Source: Gigaspora margarita (taxonomy: Eukaryota > Glomeromycota > Glomeromycetes > Diversisporales > Gigasporaceae). From it: DNA of 64,000 bases. The stretch lies in contig WTPW01000442.1 in the NCBI GenBank assembly GCA_009809945.1, positions 352,422 through 416,421 on the forward strand, given 5' to 3'. Below the pieces are notes generated by a model, which saw nothing but the letters and a program-made list of their open reading frames with translations, was not told where the DNA came from and ran no database searches. Each line of letters begins with the position of its first letter. Within the stretch, counting starts at the first letter, position 1. Position numbers and translations under genes: made by a program. Shown one piece after another: positions 47,493 through 59,453 of this stretch.

Positions 47493-50400
47493 ATGGATAG
47501 GGAGATTGAAGATTTCCTGCAAAATGAGAAGAGGGTATTTAACGAGAGAAGGCTGCTCGAAAGTAAAACAGAAGAGACGTCTCCCTATCCCACAAATAAA
47601 AAGTGCAGGAAAGGAAAAGGAAAAGAAGTAGGAGAAGAGACAAGAAGAGAGTCACTAAAAGAAAAGTGGAAAAAAGAAGGTAGAAAAGAGATAAAGCTCG
47701 CATGCCATAATATTAATGGACTTAAAACGAAAGGTTGGAAACTCGAAAGCCTGCTTAATTGGGCAGAAGAAGAAAACATTGTGATAATAGGAATAACAGA
47801 AACGAATATGGCAGAAAGAGAAGAGAACTTTCTAGCATATAGCACAAATAAGAAGTATAAAGGATACTGGTTGAGTGCCGCAGAAGAAAAGAAAAAAGGT
47901 TCAGGCATTGGGATCCTAATAGAAGAGCAATGGGAGAAGCACGTAGATGCAGTAAAGAGAGTAAGCGAATATATGATAGAGATCACGTTATTCCTAAAGC
48001 AAATGGAGTTAGTAATAATAGGAGTATATATGCCGCCGAACGACAAAATTGCCGTGAAAAAACTCCAACAAAGAATTGTAGAAGTTGTTTCCAAAAGGAA
48101 AAACCAGACGCAAATAGCCATCATGGGTAACTTTAATCACACAGCAGATAACGTGCTAGATAGAATGCACCCTCAAACAGTAAACTACAAAAGGCTTCCG
48201 GTCTTCGACTGGCTTAAGAGACAAGACTTTAGAGATACATATAGAGAGCTGCATCCAACAAACCAGGAATTCACGTGGTCAAACGAGGAGACTGCAACCA
48301 GAATCAACTATATATGGGTGTCTGACGGTCTAGTATCTGGGCTACATAAAGCAGAAATTGAGGAAGCAATAGAGGTTACAAAAAGTGATCACAAAATAAT
48401 AATAGCAGAAATATGGATAGGCCACATGACAGCACAAACAAGTAAAGCTGATGCCAAAAGAAAAGGTCACATGAGAACAGTCTATCTGTATGATCAGGCG
48501 ACAACCGAAGACTGGGAAAATTATGCACACGAAGTGCAGAAACAGTTAGAGAAAGGAAATACATTAACTCTAGTACAGCAGGAAGAACAAAATGCAGAGG
48601 GGCAAATTAGAAGAATAAACCAGGCCTGGGACACAATCGAGGTGGCAATACTAACAGAAGCAAACAAGCATATACCAAAGAAAAAGGTATACAATACGGC
48701 AACAAACAGAAGAAATGCCCACAAAACCCAGTCGCAAGGACATTATGTCACAGAGGTACAAAGGCTAATCAAGTTGCGAAGACGAAAAGAGAACAAGCAG
48801 TTATGGAAGAAGAGAATTTAGAGGTCAATGATAGAATTGGGATGTTAAGTAAGAAACTAGTAGTAAACCTTCCAAGGCTACATAGACAATGGTCGAATGC
48901 ATGGATTGAAGATATGAAAGGTTGGCAAAAGATCTTGCAAGAAAGAAGGAAAACAGAATGGGAGCAAGAGCAAAGAAGACAAATTGAAGAGAATATAGAC
49001 AAAAGGTTCGCAATGATCAAAACCAACCAAGGGAAAATGATAGCTAGCCTGCTGAATAGACCATACAAGAAACTAGTACTTGATAGATATATGGAACAAG
49101 GAGAAAAGGAGTCAGTACTAGAGATTGAACCAGAGACAGTTAAAAGAGGTGTAGCGGCACACTACGAGAACCAATTTAGGAAAAGAGCAACTAGGTTAGA
49201 AGAAATGTCAGAAAAATGGAAAGAACTGTATAAACCTCGGAAAGACATTGATGAGAAATAGTATAGTAAAGTAGAAGAGGAGGTAGAGCAAGAAGAATAG
49301 AGAGAAGTGCTAGGAGAGTTAAAAGTGGGAACTGCACCAGGAATTTCTGGCATAAGCTATATCTTAATCAAACGTGCAGGCGAGAAAACACAAAAAATTT
49401 TTAGAGGCCTCGCGAATTTATGTATTAAAACAGGAGAAATACTGGCAAAATGGAAGCTAGCCCAAGTTTACCCAATAGCGAAGGATGTGGAGTGGGGATA
49501 TAGTCTAAACAATATCCGTCCGATAGCACTAATCGAAACCTTTAGGAAAGTTGTAACAAAGGTTATAACAAGAAGACTCGCTAAAGTATTTGTAGAAAGA
49601 GAAATTCTCAAGGGACCAAACTTTGCTGGGCTCCCTGGAAACTCTACGGAGCAACCGGTACACATACTAAATATGATAATGGAAGAGGCCAAAGAGAAAA
49701 ATAAGGAGGATGGATACTCCTACAGGACATGAAGAAAGCGTTTGACTCGGTACCGTTAGAAAGTCTAGAACTAGCACTTCGAAGAGTCAAACTACCTGTG
49801 CGTACAATAAAATATGTCCTAAATCTGTTCCACAAGAGGCAGCTTAAGATAATAACGGCCTATGGGCTAACTGAAGAAATAATAGCAGGCGATGGAATAG
49901 ACCAGGGAGAGGTGATTTCCCCACTAATATGGTGGCTATTCTACGACCCCCTGCTAGTGAGAGTCCAAGAGGATGGAAAGCTAGGCTATACAGTAACACA
50001 AAGTACAAGTAAAGAAACGTACTGTAACAATATCACAAGCTTCCGACAGGCAGCGATAGCATACGCCGATGACACAACTTGGATTGCAAATAGTAAAGAG
50101 CAGCTAATAGAAATAATATCATTAGCAGAAGAATTCTTCCGGGCCAATGATATAGAAATAAATGGGTCCAAGTCAAAACTGGTAGTGATGAATACGAATA
50201 CCAAGCTAGAAGAAAGAGAAGTAATCTTTGGAAAGAGTACTGTAAAAGAAGAGCCAAGAAATAAGATTGTAAGGTCACTGGGAATTTGGCTAAACAGTAA
50301 AATGNGAGAAAAGCTAGTGAAAAAGAAAGCAAAAGGCATCATAAGTCAAACAGTAAGAGACCTAAGGTGCAAAAAAATGACATCAAGCCAGATTGCGTAC

Positions 50401-52986
50401 ATAAACAATATGGTGATAATACCAAAACTGAGTTACATGCTANAGCTAACAAAGATGTCAGAAAGAGAACTAAATGAGATACATCAGCCAATACTACGTT
50501 TAGCAAAACAAAAAAGCAATTTACTAAGAACATTAGAAAATTGTATAATAATGCACAAAGATCTTGGTAGCTGTAGAATGCTTCAGCAGGAGATAACGAC
50601 GAAACAAATAAGTGGGCTGATGAATAGGTTAAATAGATGGGATAGCCTAGGTCAGCTAACGAAGTTAAGAATAACCCAAGGTTGTCAAAGAGCAGGTATA
50701 ATAGGTGATGTATGGGAAGCAGACAGCCTGCCATGTAATGAAGTATGCTGGCGAGACAACTTGGCCTGCNGAGTTATCATAAAAGGAAAAAACCTAGGGA
50801 TAAACATCCGAACAGAAAGTAAGATATGGATGGTGCTTGGGCATGGCACTAGAATACAAGAACTCGTAAAAGAGCGAACATGGAAGAAGAACAGTGCTAA
50901 AATAGGAGAAGCTGGCCTTATCTACGTAAACCAACTACTTGATCTAGATGGTGAAAGAATGATCACCTGGCAGCAATACAAAGGCTACTGAGGCTTGTCT
51001 AGTAAGGGTAAAAAGGCAGAATGGTTCAAAGTCATAGAAGCGAAAGTTCTAAAATCGTCAGATAGTAGAGAGGTTAGAGAGGCCTTTAAAACAAGAAGTA
51101 ATAATAACCAAGCCCTGAAAGTAGAATGGGAGAAAATCTCGAAAGATAAAAGAAGAAAGGAGTGGATAGTATACGGCCCACAAGGAGGTGAAAAGAAGGT
51201 GGGCAAAATAATAAAAAAGGGAAAAGGAGAAATACTAGTAGAGCATTGGCAGACCCGGTGCGTAGATAAGGAGATAGCAACAGAGATCGGAATATGCGAA
51301 GGTTGCACAAAAATAGATGATAGAATTATAGAAAGTGATAAGTATTGTCAACAATGGATTAGCTCGAACAGCGAGATAAAGGTGATACCAGAGGCATTAT
51401 TAGAAAAGAAGGAAAACAAGATAAAAACCTCGTTAGGTCAACTAGAGGAAAAGATGAAGACAAAAGAGTGGAAAGTGGACGAAAGAGAACTTCGAAGCCT
51501 AGAGATAATANCAGANCTAGAAGTAGAGATCNTTAAAAGACAAAGAATAAGAGGAAATGTTGAGGTGGAGATAGTATCGATATTAGAAAGAAATAAGATA
51601 AGAGACAATGAGAAGTACGTAATATACACAGATGGTGCGGTCAAATTGAAGCCAAAGGAAGGNGCAACACGAAGAAACATGGGTCTCGGATGGGTGCAAA
51701 CAAANGAAGCANAAGACTGGTCGGAAGAAGAAATAGNTTTCNGACTAGAAGGATGGCCAAGCTCGACTCTAGCAGAATTAGTGGCAATATGGGCTGCCCT
51801 GCTAACGATGCCACTTGAAAAACAGGTAGAGATATATACAGATAGCGAAACNGCGATCAGAAATATAAGAAAAGGCTTGCAGAGTACAGAGAAAAGCAAG
51901 ATCATGAAAATGGAAAATGCGATATGGATAATGAAAATTGTAGATCTCTGCAGAATCAAAAACCTGAGAATGGCACTGTTCAAAGTTAAGAGCCACAGCA
52001 AGNANAAATGGAATGACCGAGCAGATGCTCTTGCAAAAAAAGGCGTGTCAAGCAAAAAGATAATATACACTGAAGAGATTAGATGCAAAGAAATAGAATT
52101 TTGCTTGGAATGGGAAAATAAAAGAATTGATATTCCGGCACGGCTATTATGTAAACTAATAATAAATGCTAGAGTAGGAGCAGAGTGGCGAGAAACAAGA
52201 GCAATCAAGAGCCTAGAACCNGAGACAGAGNCNACATCNTANAACTGGNCATACTTCTNGAAGATAATGAATNCCTCAAAAGGAGTGCGCTNTAACACAA
52301 GAAGGATAAGCGCAAGAAGAAGTGCACTGATAAAGTGCATAATGGAGAAGCTTCCGACATTAGAAGAACTCAACAAAAGAAGACCAGATATTTATACGAT
52401 GGCAGAGTGCCAAGTGTGTCTAGACAAGATTAAAGAAACACAGTCGCATTTGGCATCTTGCAAAGGACAGACAAGTCTGTGGAAAAGAATACAGAAAGTA
52501 ACTATTGCGACGGCATGGCAGGGACTAGAAGAAGAAGAAAGGCTCCGAGTTCCACCATACGTACTATATACGGCTCTATATGGAAAATCAGAATCAGAAG
52601 AGGTCGCAACAAGAGAAGCACTTATCAAAGGCTTAATCCCCGAAGATACACATACAAGGCTAACGCATCTATTAAAGACGAAGTCAAGGAAAAGATTCGT
52701 AAGTACAGTAATAAGGACAGCCTGGAATACATTCTACGAACAAGTATGGCGAATACGATGTGGAAAAGTTAACGAATGGGAAAGAGAGAAAAAAATAACC
52801 AGAAAAATGAAGAGAGGAATAAAAGAGAGAAAGAAACCAGTTGCCGATAGAAGACCAAATCAACAGTGGAGGGAAGAAAAAAGAAGACAGCTAGAAGAAA
52901 AAGAAGAATATGTGAAAAAAGAAGTAGTGAAGGCAATGGTAGGGCTTGTCGTGGAAGGGGGAAGACCCTTCTACTATGGACTTTAA
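47493..52986 (+). pseudogene. LINE-3 ORF2: endonuclease, reverse transcriptase, RNase H
   Basis: First ATG at 47,493 (MDREIEDFLQNEKRV). Endonuclease: LACHNINGLKTKGWKLES, IIGITETNM, MGNFNH (GDFN expected), FTWSNEE, TRINYIWVSDG (RIDYI expected), KSDHKII (intact). [75 protein letters not shown] (YADD near 50,060). Then CEGCTKIDDRIIESDKYC, RNase H (VIYTDGAVK, TLAELVAIWAALL, VEIYTDSE, NDRADALAKKG) and a CQVC...HLASC knuckle near 52,400. Damage: frameshifts near 48,790-48,803 and 49,720, TAG at 49,259 and 49,298, TGA at 50,989; all three stops fit lost Trp. Several N fall in the C-terminal half. Confidence 0.9.
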
Positions 52987-53568
52987 GTAGTCAGACGAGC
53001 AGTCTATCTCAATTCGAGATAGTGCGGCAGGTTGCACTTAGGTACCATCTGGGTGGCCGGGTGATGCTGAACTTAAGTATTAGGTAGTTCTATGTAGTTA
53101 CAAATGTAATTTCAAGAATCTTAATAAAGTATTAGCGTGACTGCTTAAGGAAAAAAAAAAAAAAAAAAAATTAATTATATTTAAATTATTTAAATATATA
53201 TAAAATAATTCTAATATTTGTAAATTTAATTAAATAAGAATAAATTAGCAAATGGCACTGCTTGTCGCCCCCCTGCTACTGACAATAAGGATTCTTCAAA
53301 GGAAGATGAACAAGTTGAAGTTATTTTTTTATTGTCTAGTAAGCGGGGTCGAAAACATAAGAGAGCTCCCACCATATCCCACACTGCTAAAAAGGCAAAA
53401 GTTGCACAAAGCCCTGTTTCTGTCTCTGATACTCCCACCAATTTACATATTTCTGATTTTAATAAAGACGATTCACAACATCCCGCAATAAGCCAGGATA
53501 ATTCACCTATAACTTCCTCATCTTCAAGCCTCCCACCAACACAACCTCATTTTAAAAATGCTAAATAA

Positions 53569-54400
53569 AATAATAATTTTTTTACTTGTTTTATTTCTTA
53601 TGCATTTGTTTTTTTATATACGTTTTTATATTTTTTTATTTTATTACATATATACTGTATATTATTGTTTATTTTTTTTAATTGCTATTATGAATATTTT
53701 ATATATATCTTATTTTTTATTTTATACATTTTTATATAATTTTTATTTTTTATTCTTTTTTATGATATAGTTAATTTTATATTTATAATATTATTATTTT
53801 GATTTTTATTTAATATATTTTTTTTTTGTTTGTCTTAATATAATTAAATACTTAATTTTGTCAAAGTTTAATCAATTCAAATTAGTTCGAATTAGTTTAA
53901 TATTCTATCACATGAAAATATTTACTTTAAGTTTTATGCCATATTTTTGAATTATTCTAAAATAAATTGAAATATTATTAAATGTAATACTTTAATTTAA
54001 TTATAATTGTAAAATATGTGTTCTGAATTATAGTAAGTTTATTCGAAAGCGTGTGAAAGATTTTGCATAATGTTTATTTTTAGCCCTTAAATTTTTATAC
54101 TTATCGTCTTTTAAATAATTCAATATCCTGAACTTAAAATTTACAGGTTTTTACTCTATTGAATTTTATATGTATTTAATTAATGCAAAACATTTTGATA
54201 ATTTTTAAATGTTTCTAAACTGATTTAATTTTATTAAAAGATATACTTATTTACTAAAAAATCATTAGTTTTATCAAAATGTGAATTATATGAATATTAT
54301 TTTTAATTGCTTCAATATTAACTATATTATATAATTCTGTTAATTTAAGTCTAGAACATCTATAATGATATTGATTCTTTGTAGACTTAAAATTATACCA
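53569..54400. other. AT-rich 3' flank of gene X, no gene
   Basis: Over 85% A+T, with T-rich tracts after the stop of gene X that may serve as its 3' end (AATAAAATAA at 53,564-53,573). Short Phe/Tyr-rich frames are compositional. Confidence 0.6.
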
Positions 54401-57400
54401 CTGAATTAATGCGAGATTATCCACATTTCCTTCAGCAGTTTCAATTTTGATTAATAAGTATATCTAAAAAATTAAATATTAAAAATTTAATATTTTAAAA
54501 ATCTAAAAAAAAAAAAAATACAACAAATACTGTACCTGTCCATAATAAATTCCTTCACCTGTCAAATATTCTAATAGTTCTTCAGGATTTATAGCAACTG
54601 CAACATTGCTATACCAGGCTTTTCCATAAAAATTATCTGTTGCTCGAATTATAGACCCATTTTCTAAAGTTACTAAGCTATAAATATTAATTATATAATT
54701 ATCTATATTAATTTGGTTTGTTGGTCTAAAATATATAGTTAAATATTTTAATAAATGTTCAAGCCCAGAATATATTTTAGAATTTGGCCTATAATTTTTT
54801 AATCTCTGATCAATAAATTCCTGAGCATTATTTAAATCAAATGTTCAAATTAAATTAGTAAATTTAAAAGGATTTATAGTTTTGGAATTTTTTGGGTTTC
54901 TTGATAATAATTTGATGCAATAGCCTGTCTTTGAACCTATTTAATATAAATAAATTTAGTTAATATTATAAAAAATATTATAAGCATTATTAATATTAAA
55001 CAATTATTACTATTTTCATTATTTGATTCTCTATATTTTGTTTATTACTTAAATAATATGGTGTTTTAACAAAATCTTTATGAAGACTTTCATAAGTTTC
55101 AGTAGAAAATCTATTCAAACAACCATATTTTTTAATTAAATCAGTAGTATGATAGACCCATGAATATAATTTTAGAAACTTTAATTTAGAAGCAAAACTT
55201 GTTTTAAAAAGTTTAATAAATTGTTGAGCCCAATTTATTATTAGATTCTAAATAAAATAGAACTATATTAATATTTGATAATAAAATTATTTAATTTAAA
55301 TTTTTCAAATAATTTCAAAATATTCGCATAATTGCAAAATTATTTACATACCTCAAAATCTTTTAAGTCATTATCAGTGAATTCTTCATATCAACTTAAA
55401 AGATACATATTATTCCAATCTTCATAAAGCTTCAATAACTTATTTTGAATAGATTTATCAATATCCAGGTTGTCCAGAACAAATATCATAACCTTTATAA
55501 GGTTACGATACTCATTTGCAGTAATTCTAGCAAGTGATTGAATACCATTTTTAAAAATTTTAAGTTCTGGAAATCTTGGAATATTAGCTAATCTATTATT
55601 AATGGTATCCAGAATTGAAGCTCCATATTTTTCTTTTAATAGACTTCATTTAAAATTAATTTGATGTTTAAATAATCCCAAATCTAAATGATGCATTCTA
55701 TCAATAACTGTTGCTTCATAAATATTCATATCACTAAAATTAATAAAAGTATAATGTTAATAATGAATTATATATTGCGCAGTCATAATATTTAAAAGTT
55801 CAAAATAGTTTAATAATATTCATATGGTTGTGAAATGAATAGCATTAATTAATTTTCGTAAAAGTAAAATTTGCATTTGAATTCTAAATATATTTAAAAT
55901 ATTTTGACCCATTTTAAAATAATTCGCAATAATTCGAAATTATTTAATTCTAAAATAAGTATCTAAAGTAAAGTTTGTTTTGTACTCTTTAAATATTTTT
56001 AGTATTCTGAATATTTTTAAATTATTTCAAAATTATTAGAATAAAATAAAATAAATAAAACAATAAACTTACTTAAAGTTCCAAAAGTAATTTGGTATGG
56101 NTTCTATANATANTNACTTNTCTTCANTTTTATNGAGACAGTTTNGCATATTTTCATGATTTCTAAGCACCAAATCATGTTTAGAATGGGTTGTATTTGC
56201 CANATCATCTCTATTTACTAAACAAAAATGACAAGGGTAATTTGAATTTGTTGATTTATAAGTCAGACAAAATGTTGTAGCTTCTGGCCAATCTGCGATT
56301 ATAATTGAAACTTTTAGAAAGGTCCAAACTAATTTGTTATTAATTAACAAATTTGTACCAGAATGTGAAAACTTTTGAATTGGATTTAAAATAACTTCTA
56401 AACATCTATGAAAAGTTTGTCTGACTATTGGTTTATTTTTAGTAGATATTTTAATTATTGGCAAATAACCCAATAACTGCTTTGCATCCTGCTTATTTCT
56501 TCNCCATGTAGGTATATTTNCNAGTGACATATATATTGGGTGAAGCTGACTTTTACCCAATGTGTTACAATTTGTTGCATCTGAATATAAAATAATTAAT
56601 ATAAGTTTTGATCCTATAGGCAAAGAATTTTGAGCAGTTTTCTACCACATTCCATTATTTTTCTCTTTATAAATAATCTCTTTACCATCCTTTAAAAAAA
56701 ATAAAAATAGATTAATAAAAACAAAATAAATATTGTATTTACAAATAATATTAAAAATTATATATANCTCTGTAATCTTATATAATTCTTTATATTCAAA
56801 TTCTAAATTTTGTGCTATATCAGGAATTTTTAATATATTTTCAATACAGCTGATTAATGGCATATGGTATAAGAAATACTCAGTATCATCAAGATCTAAT
56901 ACTTTGGTTTTCTTATATGACAAGTTAGATTTAATATTATTCATAAACTCTTTTCCTTGTCTAATATTTTTTGGTAATGGTGATGTTGAATGTTTTGAAT
57001 GTTTATTAAAAAATGAAATAATAGCATTTTCAGCTGCATTACTTAATTTATATTTAGTAACCAAAACTATTAAATCAGCGTAAGCCTCATTAGGAAATTC
57101 TTCATGTCAAATTCTTCATCTGAAGAAGAGCTTCGAATATGTTTGAAGTAAGTAGAATTATTTAAAATTTCATTAGAACATTCCTGATCTTCATCAATAG
57201 TGGTTTCAATATCATTAGGTAAATTAGAAGTTGGGTCAACTTTAACAATGTTTGAATTAACATTAGAATTATCTAATTCAAATAACATGGTATTAAAACC
57301 ACTAGCAAGTTCATCTGTATTAGATACATGCAAAGGACTAGCAAGAGTGCTATCAAGATTACTATTAGAATTGAATTGAATATCTTTAACTACTTTCAAA

Positions 57401-57655
57401 GATTTGCAAAACTTGATATCTTTAAACGATATCTTTTTGGCAGAAAATTTACTATCTGATTTATATTTATAAATATCAAAATTTTCATTTTTGATTTTGT
57501 TTAATTGGTTTCAAAAACTTGCGAACTTGAGCAAGATTATTCGCAAAGAGCTGCTCATCTTTACCAACTGTAAGAACACAAACATTCATATGTTTAGATA
57601 ATATATTGCGCTTTGTAAAAGTACGTGAGCAGAAATTGCATTTGAAGTCAGACAT
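54400..57655 (-). pseudogene. Plavaka-type (CACTA-like) DNA transposase gene
   Basis: Start ATG at 57,655: MSDFKCNFCSRTFTKRN then ILSKHMNVC, a C2HC/C2H2 zinc finger. A Ser/Asp-rich linker follows (57,399-57,110), then YADL...LVTKYKLSNAAENAI, the helical region seen in Plavaka proteins, YFLYHMPLISCIENIL, LILIILYSDATNCNTLGKSQ with HPIYMS (catalytic Asp region), a KQDAKQLLGYLPIIK block, YPCHFCLVNRD, and further left LARITANEYRNLIKVMIFVL, LKLYSWVYHT, RFSTETYESLHKDFVKTPYY and FYGKAWYSNVAVAI (about 54,600). Introns near 56,700-56,780, 55,740-56,060, 55,260-55,370 and 54,940-55,010 are likely. A TAG at about 56,641 and several N occur. Terminal repeats were not found. Cut-and-paste transposase; intactness uncertain. 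Confidence 0.82.
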
Positions 57656-57951
57656 TTTTAAGAAGATAAATTTTATAACTTTTAAAATGTTTTGAAATGT
57701 TTAAGTATATAAAAGTTAATTGAATCAAAAAAATTTAATACAAAGAGCAAAGAATACATTTCATCTTATTTATATCTAAATACTAAATTTATCTATCTAG
57801 TTATTTTAATGAATTTATTTATAAACTTTAAATTAATGCAAAGCATTTCGAATTAAATAGATTTATTTCAAAAAAAAATAAAGCTATATAAATATTTAAC
57901 TCTATTTGAAAATCTGCGAATTATTTCAAATTAATGCAAACTAGTAGTTAT
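57656..57951. promoter_or_regulatory. 5' flank of the Plavaka-type gene
   Basis: About 300 bp of AT-rich sequence upstream of the minus-strand ATG, with TATATAAAAG-like content when read on the minus strand around 57,705-57,715. It should contain the promoter and, if the element ends here, its terminal repeat, but I could not identify either with certainty. Confidence 0.3.
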
Positions 57952-58153
57952 TAGCAGAGGTCTTTTTCGATTTTTAATAGCTGCCCTACCTTAAATTTCT
58001 AATTATGTTATATAATTGGAAATTTTACTTTGTATTCACAATGCAGGAAGATGCTCTCATATGTAAACTCAAGTTAAACTTGGCAATCCCAATGCAATTT
58101 CGATGTACTAAACAAGGTAGGGAGCTGTTAAAAATTGAAAAAGACCTCTGCTA
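57952..58153. mobile_element. 202-bp MITE with 7-bp target duplication
   Basis: About 40-bp ends TAGCAGAGGTCTTTTTCGAT and, inverted, TAGCAGAGGTCTTTTTCAAT, differing by a few bases. TAGTTAT at 57,945-57,951 and 58,154-58,160. CAGAGGT-type termini recall hAT elements, but a 7-bp rather than 8-bp duplication leaves the superfamily open. Non-coding. Confidence 0.85.
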
Positions 58154-58249
58154 TAGTTATTTTTATAATATATACTAGGTAAATGCATAGCATTGTATGT
58201 TCGGAGCCAATATTTATTAATATATACACTATATATTATATTTAACATC

Positions 58250-58585
58250 GAATTTTACTAACTATAACCGGCAGTGACCATCACCGGTGTATAATTAGCC
58301 AATAAATTTGCAGGATTAGGTGTAATGTGCAAATTAGTTTGTGTAACAAAAATAAAGATATTTTTTGAAAAAATGCTAATATCTCAAGAATTCGTCTATG
58401 AAACTACCTTCGACATTCTAGCAAAAAAAATTCCTTGCTAAAATTTGTATATATCAAACACTCTGCTAAAATCCCAGGCCTCGCCCTAACCCTAAAGTAA
58501 ATGAAATAAATTTTTTTTTGTTTGTATCGTTATTGGCTAATTACACATCGGTGATGATCACTGCTAGTTATTTGTAGTTAAATTC
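58250..58585. mobile_element. 336-bp MULE-like MITE with 9-bp target duplication
   Basis: Ends GAATTTTACTAACTATAACC and, inverted, GAATTTAACTACAAATAACT, with stronger pairing inside (GCAGTGAYCATCACCGRTGT, then AATTAGCCA). Exact TTTAACATC at 58,241-58,249 and 58,586-58,594. A 9-bp duplication is typical of Mutator-like elements. Non-coding. Confidence 0.87.
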
Positions 58586-59124
58586 TTTAACATCAATACA
58601 GCAATATAAATTGATTACATATTTGTTATTGTTTTTGTTGATCAGTTGAATGTGATTGGTTGTATATCACATGATGCGGCTGGACAGACAAACATTTGTT
58701 GATCAAACACTTTCATAAAAATAGAGAGTCCTCCGCTTCACTTCGAACTAATTAAATTGTTATTTTAACATTTTTCTGTTTTAAATATAGTATGATAAAT
58801 GTATTAAAATTATTTGGACATAGATGCAAACATATGCGCAACTATTTAAAACATTATATTTATTTTTCAATAATACGCAAAAAAAAAGTATATATAATAA
58901 AACTGCATTAAGTAATTTAGGCCAATGATCTTCAAAATTCTTAATTTTAGCTGATAATTAAAATTTTTTAATTTTTTAGCCATCAAAAAGAAAATTTTTT
59001 AAAAAATAGGCCTGCTCAATGGTAAAATTGGCTCAGAAACATTTTTCACTTAGTTAGCTGCTGCAGCTTCATTAATAGAATTTTGCGTAATTTTGGCTTA
59101 ATTCTGCAACACCTAGGATTAATA

Positions 59125-59180
59125 AAATATTACTATAAATAGGATACAATTAGAAAATATTACTATAAATAGTATATAAT
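59125..59180 (+). promoter_or_regulatory. Possible TATA region of gene Y
   Basis: Two direct copies of AAATATTACTATAAATAG about 35 bp apart, each with a TATAAATAG box, lie 280-330 bp upstream of the gene Y ATG. The interval 58,586-59,453 shows no other gene. Core promoter is an inference from sequence alone. Confidence 0.4.
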
Positions 59181-59453
59181 TAGATAGACAACCAACATTG
59201 TTTTCATTGTTTTACATTTCAATATTTTGCAACCTTGCGCACAGTCTAAACATTAAGCAACTTTAAGCAACTTTTCTCGAAATATTCCAACTAATTTAAT
59301 CATTTATTATTAAAATTTTCTTTATTTCTAAAGCTTTTTATTTATTTTAGTTTTTTTAAAAGTTTTAAGTCTTTTGTTTATTATTTAATACTAACTACAC
59401 TACTAACTTCATTTAAGTTTTTTTATCATTTTTTATCTTAAAGTATTTTAGAA

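Larger units (their letters stand above)
45253..53170 (+). mobile_element. LINE-3: nearly intact 7.9-kb non-LTR retrotransposon
   Basis: Flanked by AATTAATTATATT (ending 45,252; and up to 53,181), with a 20-bp A tail (53,151-53,170) and AATAAA at about 53,122. Two overlapping frames: ORF1 45,650-47,467 and ORF2 47,493-52,986, with ORF2's open frame overlapping the end of ORF1. Much higher G+C and far less decay than LINE-1 or LINE-2, so it is the youngest of the three. It lies in the last intron of gene X on the same strand. It carries a handful of stops and two frameshifts, so this copy is not autonomous. Several N reflect assembly ambiguity. Confidence 0.93.
43605..53568 (+). pseudogene. 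Gene X: unrecognised intron-containing gene, interrupted by a MITE and LINE-3
   Basis: Exons by splice signals and comparison with gene Y: 43,605-43,743; 43,829-43,968; 44,043-44,213 (171 nt); 44,544-44,822 plus 45,141-45,226; last exon about 53,249-53,568. GT-AG introns of 85, 74 and 330 bp; the last one now holds LINE-3. The protein starts MSAKRRKAFLKM, has a coiled-coil-like exon 2 (LIGLSEKVDRLERKISNID), an exon-3 motif AKRLIVKNIYPMDDQFK, an exon-4 FAIFGETLLDPIN block, and a basic then Ser-rich tail (SSKRGRKHKRAP, SPITSSSSSLPP). Basic clusters suggest a nuclear protein. Exon 4 has TGA at MA-stop-KQS (Trp expected) and TAA/TAG later; the final splice phase is off by one. Function unknown. 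Confidence 0.68.

Noticed and set aside
51438-52376. 312-codon minus-strand frame
   Set aside because: Shadow of LINE-3 ORF2; the plus strand carries the RNase H motifs.
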